Shown here: one piece after another, positions 1 through 7,072 of the stretch
How the letters are laid out: each line of letters starts with the position of its first letter
How positions within the stretch are numbered: position 1 is the stretch's first letter
Source: Gammaproteobacteria bacterium
Lineage (GTDB): Bacteria; Pseudomonadota; Gammaproteobacteria; Pseudomonadales; Azotimanducaceae_A
Assembly (NCBI GenBank): GCA_012960755.1
Contig: DUAT01000014.1
Span: 1 to 7,974 of the forward strand
Direction: 5' to 3'
DNA: 7,974 nt
Position numbers and translations under genes: made by a program
Notes under the pieces: model-generated
Told to the model about the DNA's origin: nothing
What the model saw: the letters and a program-made list of their open reading frames with translations, nothing else
Databases searched by the model: none

Positions 1-564
1 GAACACCCGTATTCATTTAAGACGGTTGGCGGGCCCGGCCGTTTTATAGGTGTACCGTTGTTAGGCAAGCCGAGAAAAAAGACGCCATCCACAACTTCCA
101 CTCAAGCGCGGCAGGCCAAAACTGTTCGGTCCACAGGGGTGGCGTCAACAACGCTAATTCCTGGTACCGTTAATCTGCCATTTTTCGCCCTTGAATCTGG
201 TAAGAGTAAAGCCCAAACCATTGGTTGCGGCGATAGTGTGCACACGGTTCGCGTCAAAGTCCCGCAGGGGCGAGATCCGCTTCGATACATCATTAAGTTT
301 CTCCTCAGACAGGGTAACGCACTCGCGTCGCGCTACGGCTTGTATCACCCACTGGCCAATTCCAGTCTGACAGTGGATAAGATCACGATGCAGGGAGAAG
401 AAGTTATAGTGGAGTTGAGTGGTCAGTTTTTTATTGGCGGGATTTGTGACACGCCGCGGGTCATGGCGCAGTTGGAGCACACCGTCTTGCAGTTTCCACA
501 AATCAAAAAAGTGCGTTTCTACATCAACGACGTGATTATCAGCGCACTGCTCAATCAACGCTAG
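1..564 (+). CDS. GerMN-domain protein, 5'-truncated by the window edge
   Basis: The frame is open from base 1 to the TAG at 562-564, so this is the 3' part of a longer gene. A GerMN domain fills roughly codons 78-187 of the visible frame. It starts at TVRVKVPQGRDPLRY and runs through LTVDKITMQGEEVIVELSG and GGICDTPRVMAQLEHTVLQF to KKVRFYINDVIIS; the late 'Q-E-x-T-x-x-QFP-x-(I/V)-xx-V' signature is the clearest part. GerMN domains occur in spore-germination lipoprotein GerM, LpqB and many exported proteins of unknown role, and are thought to be binding modules. Before it lies a Thr/Ser/Lys/Arg-rich linker (about codons 22-52), typical of a tether. A TTG at 58 preceded by AGGTG (48-52) could start a shorter product, but that would lack any signal peptide, so I prefer a start outside the window. 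The gene converges on the VWA gene with 48 bp between stop codons. The domain call is solid; the function is unknown. Confidence 0.8.
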   Translation, partial: EHPYSFKTVGGPGRFIGVPLLGKPRKKTPSTTSTQARQAKTVRSTGVASTTLIPGTVNLPFFALESGKSKAQTIGCGDSVHTVRVKVPQGRDPLRYIIKFLLRQGNALASRYGLYHPLANSSLTVDKITMQGEEVIVELSGQFFIGGICDTPRVMAQLEHTVLQFPQIKKVRFYINDVIISALLNQR

Positions 565-612
565 CACTGGTGAGTCTATTGCCGCCAACTTCGATTTATG
601 ACTACCCCGATG
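565..612. other. Convergent intergenic gap, no terminator seen
   Basis: These 48 bp separate the stop codons of the GerMN and VWA genes. I find no stem-loop with a T-run on either strand, so termination must be factor-dependent, lie inside a flanking gene, or be of a type I cannot recognise by eye. Confidence 0.6.
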
Positions 613-3600
613 TTATGGCTTCACGACTGCAATCTCACCGGCATTAACAATAACATTCTCTATGGTGATCGGCGGCTCCTCTCGGTGTATGAGTAGAGTG
701 TAGGTGTCGGGAGCCAGGCCACTGATCGTATCGCCAATTTGTCCTTGTGCTACCCGATGGCCAGCAGCATCCAGCACATCAAAAATGGGAATCTTCTGCT
801 GGACAATTGCCTGCTCAGGATTCCCTTCCTGGCGAGCAGACTTTGCGTCCTGGTTGACAGTCATTGCGACCCGATTAAGGCTATCACTCAGATCGCGATA
901 GTTTTCGGCATCGAAATAGTGGCCATTACCTGCGTTGGCTATATCCTCGAGTTGAGATCGAGCTGCGCCATCCAGGTCAAAACCCACTATGTGAACCTTT
1001 ACGTTTAGTCCGCGAGCCCTCAATCGTTCAATCTCGGCGACGGGGTTGCCGTCGCAGGAGTCCTTGCCATCACTGATCAACAAGATTGTGGGATGTTGTT
1101 TTTTAAAAGGCTCGAGATCTTTACCTGCCAGCCTCAAGCTCTTTGCTATTGGGGTATGCCCGTAGGTTTGAAGCGGGTTGGCGGCTCTGGAGATGCTTGA
1201 TGGGCTGCCCTCACTGAAATCGACGAGTAATTCCGTGTTTTTGCAGGTTGTCGCCTTACCGTATTCAAGGCTGGTGTCGAAGCCGTAAGCGCGAAAAGCC
1301 AGGGCTATGTGGTCCGAATCTAGCGACTTCAGGACTTCCTTGAGGGCCCGTTTTGCGGCGGTAATTTTGCTTTCTCCACCTGATGCAATCTTCATGGATC
1401 CGGAGGCGTCAAAGATGATTTCCAGGTAAACAGCCGCTTTACTGAGTTGCTCCCCGCTAGGGAGATGTTCCTTGTTATCGTCTTTTTTCGACCTACCACT
1501 GGTCGTTTTGGTATTTTCATCCGAGGCGGTGTCGCGATTGGCTATCACGGTTAAGCCACCCGTCTCTTCAATTTGACGAAGAGTTAACTGGTAGTGCGTT
1601 GGGCTTTGTAACTCTCTGCCGATTCTTTCATAAATTGCAGGCAACTCATCACTCGAGTGCACGGCGAAATGACGTCCCCCGCTTGCACGGGAAAGGTCTG
1701 CCAGGAGCCTTCTACCATTGCTGGCGCGATCCTGAAAGAAGACGTCCTGGTCGGGCCCGAGGCCGATTGTGTAAAAGCGGACGCCGCTAGTGACAATCGT
1801 TTCCCAAAAGACTGGCAAGCGTTTCTTACTGTCAACTCCGTCGGTCATCAGAATCACGGCTTTGTTACCCGATCTGCCCTCGAGTAACTCGATTCCTTTC
1901 TGAATCCCTTTGTACAGGGGTGTACCCCCCTTCGCGGTAAATTCATCGCTGATCACAGCCCAGACTTTAAGAGGGTCGTTAGTAAACTGGTCGAGAAAAC
2001 CAACTACATCGGCACCGGCAAAGCGTGCCACATTAACGTGGTTATCAACTCCCAGAGTGTTCAGATATGCCCTCACAGCTGCACGTAAATTTTCGGTCTG
2101 ACCCGCCATGCTGCCACTACCGTCCCACAAAAGCACAACTGACACCGGAGGCCTGGTGATCTCCAGGTAATAATCTCCAGCGTCAATATTCCAGGAAAAG
2201 GATGTGTTTTGAGTCGAACGCCCTTGGGGTTCTTCGCGCCTCAGTTCTTCATCACTAATATTTTTTAGTTGTATTAATGTGCTGAGATAAGGAACGCCCG
2301 TCAGGTCGACTGCCAGTGCCATTCGCCGATTTCCTGGAACAACAAAGGAATACAGATCACGATCGCTGGAGTTCTCTATGATGCCCCCAAAGGATTCCCC
2401 AAGCGGTACTGCTGTTGCTTTCGCCGGTACTCCGTTCGGTTCCTGTTCGGGCCACACTGATCGGGGCAGGGAAGACACGGCTAACTTCTCTGCTTCGGTG
2501 GGAGCGCCGAAGAGGACGGACCGGTAATCTGAGGCCTGCCCTTCGACAACGCGAACTTCTCCGAGGCTGGTATAAGGTCCGCCATGATTTTCGAGTATCT
2601 TCATCTTGACATAACGGGCAGCGCCTTGAATTGGCGTTGTCCATTCAGCCGTAGTTCGTGGCAATACGAATTCGCCAATTGGGCGGAAATCCGAGACAGG
2701 GCTGGTGGAAGAAGTTTCTATACTGATGCGCTTGGGCCATGTGGCTGAGTCATGTTGCGTATTTTTGCGGATGCTCAGAAAATCGATCCAAGCTTCGCGA
2801 TTTTCTCTAAAGGAGAAAATGATCTCCTGGGGCAACTGGTCGAGATGGGTACGCCAACCGGGTGTTTCGTCACTGCCATCGATGAGTTGAGCGACACCGC
2901 CTTTCTCCTTCAACCAATGGGAAGAGAAACGACTGATTCCACCTCCTGATCCGGAGAAAGCAATATTTTTCTTCACTGCTTCGACGATCGATGGTTGTTG
3001 CTGGGGCGATTCAATGATCGCAACCTCACTAATTGCCAAATTCTTGGTGCTGCCATGGTCGTGAGCACTAAGGACGCGCAGTTTTACAATGCTGGCACGG
3101 GTTGGTTGAAATGTGATCGTGTGTTGCGCAGCGATTCGCGCTAAACGAACACTGGCTACCTTATGAAAAACGGCTACTGCGTTTTCGTCTGACAACCACA
3201 CTTCTACGTGCTTTGGCGCTGTTATGTTGCCTTTTACTATTGTTCTCGTATCAATGATCACGGTTGAAATTAGAGGCGCTTTCCCATCGTGAAAAGAAAA
3301 GTCCAATTCAACTGGGAGGCGTTTCGTTGGCCATTTCCATCCACAACGGAAACAGCGATCGAATTTGGATGGGTCTTTTGCAAAATAGGGGGCGCCATCA
3401 ATAAGATTTGATAATTGCCATCGCGAATTCTCTGGCACCTGATTATCCGACCCGTTGCCAGTGACGTAGCGGGACTGACCGCCAAGAGCAGCAAGTGCAA
3501 CATTGAACCCCATCTCACGGTTCGCACTTAGTTGTAGCGCGGGAGTTGGAATGTCAGTGATGACAGAGAAAGGTTGCGAATGAATAACTCTGTCGTTGAT

Positions 3601-4593
3601 GGCGATCTCGGCTCGATAGGTACCTAGCCGCTGCCATCCTCCTTTAGCCTTAATCGAGAAAACCGTTTTCGACCTCTTGTGGCCTTTAGGAAATAACTTG
3701 CGTTTTTGTTTGTAAAACCGTTTGTTGGTTTCTATACCCTCAACATTGACCGCAAACCAGCGCACCTCTGCTTGTACCGAGTGATCCAATTGGGAGTCGA
3801 GGGTCAGGGTAATACGTTCTGCCGATTCCGGGAATTGGGTACCGCGAGGCGCAAGTTCCAAATCCCCAGTTTGATAGGTTAACTCGAAGTCAATTTGACC
3901 GTGCACCATTGTTAACCGATTGGGCTCTGTTCTGGTGAGTGAATTCAGATCGCCCAGCTCAGTCGAATATGAATGAGATTTAGTAGACGGATTTTCTTTT
4001 ATATTCGTAGCAACACTGGGGCTGGACCCAATTTCTCGACCAAGGGAATCAGTCAGTACATTAACTATGAAACTGCCAATTTCGTGATCTTGAAATACCA
4101 AGTTCGCTGAATCCGGAACCCCCAGAGGAACCTCAAATACAAGGTAACCCTGTTTGCTGGTACCGCTGTATTTCAACCGAACAGGGTTTCGAAGGTGACC
4201 AGATTGAGTTGCAGAGAGTTGTGGGTTTACATCAAAACGCTTTCCGCCCCACAATAGGTGAAATCTGTTGATCGACAGAGCAATAGACTCCAAAAGGCCT
4301 TCTTCAAAGACTAACTCAGGGGTAATAGTATTTGTTAATCTAAGGTTCACTAATAGAAAATGATTGCCCTGGTGTTGAGGTTGCACAGATCCAAATTGAT
4401 CAGTAAAAGAAACCCGGGTAGCCTCGGCAGTCAGGCGGGAACTTAAGGAGAACGTTAGATTGGAGCCCTCAGAAATAGCGGACAAAGAGGGAACTAGAAG
4501 AATCCCGCAGACGGTAAGGATCGATCTCCTTTTATTGGGCTTCAAGAAATTCAGGAAATAAGTGACTCGCACAGGCGTGTTTGTTCTGAGCAC
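613..4593 (-). CDS. Large exported protein with two discoidin-like, one PPC-like and two VWA domains
   Basis: This 1326-residue protein starts at GTG (4591-4593); an in-frame TAA two codons upstream rules out a longer form. The Shine-Dalgarno is weak (GATGGA, 7 nt away). Residues 21-41 form a Sec signal peptide (KRR then a hydrophobic stretch), cleaved near 40. About 45-185 resembles an extracellular DUF4352-type beta domain (GYLVFEVP) and 230-345 a second beta domain. Two discoidin (F5/8 type C)-like domains follow at about 355-528 and 541-686, each with an 'LIDG' motif. A PPC-like domain spans 714-813 (EQEPN; SSDRDLYSF). VWA1 (about 817-1000) has MIDAS residues D824-G-S826-G-S828, T891, D918. 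VWA2 (about 1054-1245) has D1062-A-S1064-G-S1066, T1147, D1175. VWA2 also carries C1117 and C1180, which I infer form a disulfide. Residues 1266-1326 look like a carboxypeptidase-regulatory-type beta fold. It lies 55 bp after the transglutaminase-like gene. A metal-dependent adhesin or surface receptor is likely; the ligand is unknown. No retention signal is seen. Confidence 0.88.
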   Translation of the reverse strand: MLRTNTPVRVTYFLNFLKPNKRRSILTVCGILLVPSLSAISEGSNLTFSLSSRLTAEATRVSFTDQFGSVQPQHQGNHFLLVNLRLTNTITPELVFEEGLLESIALSINRFHLLWGGKRFDVNPQLSATQSGHLRNPVRLKYSGTSKQGYLVFEVPLGVPDSANLVFQDHEIGSFIVNVLTDSLGREIGSSPSVATNIKENPSTKSHSYSTELGDLNSLTRTEPNRLTMVHGQIDFELTYQTGDLELAPRGTQFPESAERITLTLDSQLDHSVQAEVRWFAVNVEGIETNKRFYKQKRKLFPKGHKRSKTVFSIKAKGGWQRLGTYRAEIAINDRVIHSQPFSVITDIPTPALQLSANREMGFNVALAALGGQSRYVTGNGSDNQVPENSRWQLSNLIDGAPYFAKDPSKFDRCFRCGWKWPTKRLPVELDFSFHDGKAPLISTVIIDTRTIVKGNITAPKHVEVWLSDENAVAVFHKVASVRLARIAAQHTITFQPTRASIVKLRVLSAHDHGSTKNLAISEVAIIESPQQQPSIVEAVKKNIAFSGSGGGISRFSSHWLKEKGGVAQLIDGSDETPGWRTHLDQLPQEIIFSFRENREAWIDFLSIRKNTQHDSATWPKRISIETSSTSPVSDFRPIGEFVLPRTTAEWTTPIQGAARYVKMKILENHGGPYTSLGEVRVVEGQASDYRSVLFGAPTEAEKLAVSSLPRSVWPEQEPNGVPAKATAVPLGESFGGIIENSSDRDLYSFVVPGNRRMALAVDLTGVPYLSTLIQLKNISDEELRREEPQGRSTQNTSFSWNIDAGDYYLEITRPPVSVVLLWDGSGSMAGQTENLRAAVRAYLNTLGVDNHVNVARFAGADVVGFLDQFTNDPLKVWAVISDEFTAKGGTPLYKGIQKGIELLEGRSGNKAVILMTDGVDSKKRLPVFWETIVTSGVRFYTIGLGPDQDVFFQDRASNGRRLLADLSRASGGRHFAVHSSDELPAIYERIGRELQSPTHYQLTLRQIEETGGLTVIANRDTASDENTKTTSGRSKKDDNKEHLPSGEQLSKAAVYLEIIFDASGSMKIASGGESKITAAKRALKEVLKSLDSDHIALAFRAYGFDTSLEYGKATTCKNTELLVDFSEGSPSSISRAANPLQTYGHTPIAKSLRLAGKDLEPFKKQHPTILLISDGKDSCDGNPVAEIERLRARGLNVKVHIVGFDLDGAARSQLEDIANAGNGHYFDAENYRDLSDSLNRVAMTVNQDAKSARQEGNPEQAIVQQKIPIFDVLDAAGHRVAQGQIGDTISGLAPDTYTLLIHREEPPITIENVIVNAGEIAVVKP

Positions 4594-4648
4594 TAATTAG
4601 TCCATCGACCAGTAGGCATTGGTTGGCGACTCAATCGTTGTCGTCACT
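4594..4648 (-). other. Short intra-operon gap
   Basis: These 55 bp lie between the transglutaminase-like stop and the GTG of the VWA gene. I see no hairpin and no clear -35/-10 pair. A weak ribosome binding site (GATGGA) precedes the GTG. The spacing and shared strand support co-transcription. Confidence 0.55.
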
Positions 4649-6970
4649 TTACAGTGGGAGAGGTTCACCGCATTCGCCAACACCGGGGAGTGCTTCTGCT
4701 TCTTCCCAAAACTTGGCGAACAATGATTTGAGATGCCGGGTTAGATAGTTATACGCAGGCGCTGAACCAACTGGAGCACATGGGCTCTCGGATACCTCTA
4801 AGAGCGTATCGAATAAAAGCCCCACAACAACGGTAATAGCGATGCCGATCACTATTGTTTCTGTGAGTGATTGTCCGCCAATACGGTGACGGGAGCCCGT
4901 CATTCCCAACAACTCACCGGTCCGGGTATTTAGTCGCCACCAAGCCACCGAGTGTTCACGAATATCAGGCCGCAGGACGACCAGGTAGTTTTCGGCGAGA
5001 TCTCGTTCGATAGCTTCATGGGTCACAGTTGGTAATTCCAGGGCCCGCAATGGACTGAGGTCATCAGGCTGGATTACCAGCCAGCCAAGTCCTTGATCCT
5101 CCTGAAACAGTGAACTCGTACTAACCGCCTGCTGTGTGCGAGATTCAACGGCGGTTTCAATTATGGTGTCACGCAACCCCGAGAGCAGTTGCGCGTTGAA
5201 GGCTTCCCGAGCAGTGTAGTCAAGTGATGAAATACGGTTCTCGATAAGATCGACCGCCGACGCAATATAACCGTGGTCTGGCGAGTCAAAATGAACATGT
5301 TTCCAGTAGCCTAGAATATTCGGACGATTGAGAAAATTGTTAGCGATGCTTCGAAGGGCAGTGATACCATAGAGTTTGGTTGGAAAGACATCAAGTTTTT
5401 CTAGCAGCCTGATCATTGGAGATAGTTCATCGCCCTGTTTTATCCAATCATCATTGTCCTTTGTTGAAAGATACCGAGAGGCAAGTCTTAATTCGAGATA
5501 CCCTTGGCTTTGTTGGGCTCGCGCATAGGCCATGCTGAAAAAGCCGCCCGTGACAAGAAGGCTTGAGCGAAAAGAAAGTGCTGCCGAGCGAGCGACTTTC
5601 TCCGATTGGGTTAGCCGGGTAGGAGATTGACTAATTCGACGGCAGATGGGCCGGATTATGGTCTCTGCTTGCCTTTCTCCGGGTGGTTGGATATCAAATT
5701 CAACCCGCACCGCATGAAGAAAGCTGCCCGGTATTTCTTGATTACTACTGGAAAGGAGATCCAGCTTTTCCAGAGTCGTGCTTAGACTTGCCGTGGAGGA
5801 AGTATCTGGAAGGTTCCCAGGAGCCGTCGTTACATCACCGTTCGCCCTAATCGTCTTGCCGATAACCAACTGCTGATTCTCAGTTCGGATCGTCGGCACC
5901 CATGAATCTGCTGAGGATAGATACTGTATAAGAGGCTTGCTACTCTTGGATTGATATAGATCACTGATCAGGGCTGCCAGGCTTGTTTTCGTAGCCGGGC
6001 TCATCCCGATTCGAACCCGTGTTGCTCCCAAATTCGCTGTGGCGATAGATTGCTGCAAAGCAGTTGATTCGGTCAGCACTCCTGATTGTTCTTTGATGGC
6101 CACGATTCGAACAGTAACAATATGCAGAAACTGTACAGGAACATGGTTGGTGGAAAACCGATGAATCTCCTGGGCTGTGCGGAGTGGCGTAGGAAGAAGA
6201 TGGCCGCTATTCCATTCGACACTTTCAGGATCTCGATACTCAACATAAAAATAACGCTTGAGTGAATCGTCCCAGGGTGAAGTGTAAATCGGATCGAAGT
6301 GATCACGGGTCAGCGTAGCGAGTTGAGCATGCTGCGCCCAAAGGGTCTTCTTAACCTTATTTCTAAGTGATTGTTCGGCGTTGGCTCTATCAGTAAACAA
6401 ACGAGGCACCCCGCCACCGGCCAGACCGCCGGATTCATCTGGAGTATGACGTGATTCCAAGTCATCGCTTACATGAATGGAGCCGAGGACTCCCCCAGTG
6501 ATCTGGTGAGACGCCGCCGCACGTAACACTTTTTTGTTTTTGTTTGTTGTTTCGAACCAAGCAATGCGGACCTGTCGACCTGAAGCCTCAAGCAAGGCCG
6601 CCAGCAAGAGCGAACGATCAAGTAAGTTACCCTGTCTGGCCAGTAAGGTGCCGGGGGCACCTTTGAGGGCGCCTACGTAGGGCACCCATCGGGTTTTGGT
6701 GCGTACCCAGTCGGTCAGTAGGCTGGGATTGCTGCCAATCTTTTGTTGCAAGGCTTCGATATGAAAACGGGTCTCATCGATTTGATTCAAGTCGTATTCG
6801 GCGAGAGCAAAAGTATGATCGACACCTTCGATAGGCAGTGGGTTTTCAGTTGAACTCTGGGCAATCAAAGAGGGTGGGGTGATAAGGAGAAAGGAGCACA
6901 GGATGCAGATCAATCGCCTGAATAAACGGCACCGAACAACTGTAAACCCAGAGACTGTCTGCATAATCAT
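4649..6970 (-). CDS. Exported transglutaminase-like protein, apparently non-catalytic, with C-terminal membrane helix
   Basis: This 773-residue protein starts at ATG (6968-6970), with an in-frame TAA immediately upstream and a G-run (6976-6981) as probable ribosome binding site; Met3 is an alternative start. Residues 14-37 form a signal peptide (RCRLFRR, then LICILCSFLLI), likely cleaved after SLIA. Residues 66-140 match the transglutaminase-like core: WVPYVGALKGAPGTLL, then GNLLDRSLLLAALLEASG, where active members have G-x-C-x-D. The usual Cys is Leu116 here. The later 'H-x-W-V-E...LDP' segment is replaced by YFYVEYRD (240-247) and HLLP (257-260), so His and Asp are missing too. Residues 430-700 are largely helical and end in AWWRLNTRTGELLGM (676-690), which I recall from memory, unverified, as recurring in related long bacterial proteins. 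A single membrane helix lies at about 702-722, followed by a tail of about 50 residues with C731 and C767. Most of the chain should be outside the cytoplasm. It precedes the VWA gene by 55 bp, suggesting joint expression. A scaffold or binding role is inferred. Confidence 0.8.
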   Translation of the reverse strand: MIMQTVSGFTVVRCRLFRRLICILCSFLLITPPSLIAQSSTENPLPIEGVDHTFALAEYDLNQIDETRFHIEALQQKIGSNPSLLTDWVRTKTRWVPYVGALKGAPGTLLARQGNLLDRSLLLAALLEASGRQVRIAWFETTNKNKKVLRAAASHQITGGVLGSIHVSDDLESRHTPDESGGLAGGGVPRLFTDRANAEQSLRNKVKKTLWAQHAQLATLTRDHFDPIYTSPWDDSLKRYFYVEYRDPESVEWNSGHLLPTPLRTAQEIHRFSTNHVPVQFLHIVTVRIVAIKEQSGVLTESTALQQSIATANLGATRVRIGMSPATKTSLAALISDLYQSKSSKPLIQYLSSADSWVPTIRTENQQLVIGKTIRANGDVTTAPGNLPDTSSTASLSTTLEKLDLLSSSNQEIPGSFLHAVRVEFDIQPPGERQAETIIRPICRRISQSPTRLTQSEKVARSAALSFRSSLLVTGGFFSMAYARAQQSQGYLELRLASRYLSTKDNDDWIKQGDELSPMIRLLEKLDVFPTKLYGITALRSIANNFLNRPNILGYWKHVHFDSPDHGYIASAVDLIENRISSLDYTAREAFNAQLLSGLRDTIIETAVESRTQQAVSTSSLFQEDQGLGWLVIQPDDLSPLRALELPTVTHEAIERDLAENYLVVLRPDIREHSVAWWRLNTRTGELLGMTGSRHRIGGQSLTETIVIGIAITVVVGLLFDTLLEVSESPCAPVGSAPAYNYLTRHLKSLFAKFWEEAEALPGVGECGEPLPL

Positions 6971-7072
6971 TTACGCCCCCCGGTATAGCCGGTTAACACT
7001 CTCCCTCAAGTGTGACTGCGATCAGTTTTGATAGAAATGGGGCTTGCACCCTGCTACGGGAAAAGCCTCTGG
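6971..7072 (-). other. 102-bp gap between the cysteine-module and transglutaminase-like genes
   Basis: The gap holds a G-run ribosome binding site (6976-6981) just before the ATG and no convincing terminator or promoter. Its length leaves room for a secondary promoter, but the best -35/-10 candidate (7004-7009 and 6982-6987) would start RNA only about 5 nt before the ATG and exclude the ribosome binding site, so I do not call it. Confidence 0.45.

Noticed and set aside
154..588. Minus-strand ORF of 144 codons opposite the GerMN gene
   Set aside because: The plus strand gives a clear GerMN domain over the same bases; the antisense reading matches nothing I recognise and would overlap it completely.
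4501..4560. AGGAGATCG on the minus strand as an internal ribosome binding site for a later start of the VWA gene
   Set aside because: No start codon follows at suitable distance, and a later start would remove the positively charged part of the signal peptide.
613..6970. Classic MoxR-DUF58-transglutaminase-VWA operon
   Set aside because: No MoxR ATPase or DUF58 gene is in the window and the transglutaminase-like protein lacks its catalytic residues; such a gene could still lie outside the window.
6982..7009. Possible promoter TTGAGG-N16-TATACC upstream of the transglutaminase-like gene (minus strand)
   Set aside because: Transcription would start about 5 nt before the ATG, losing the ribosome binding site, and the match to consensus is modest.
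6993..7049. GTG-initiated peptide of 18 codons in the 102-bp gap (minus strand)
   Set aside because: No properly spaced ribosome binding site and no recognisable features; expected by chance.
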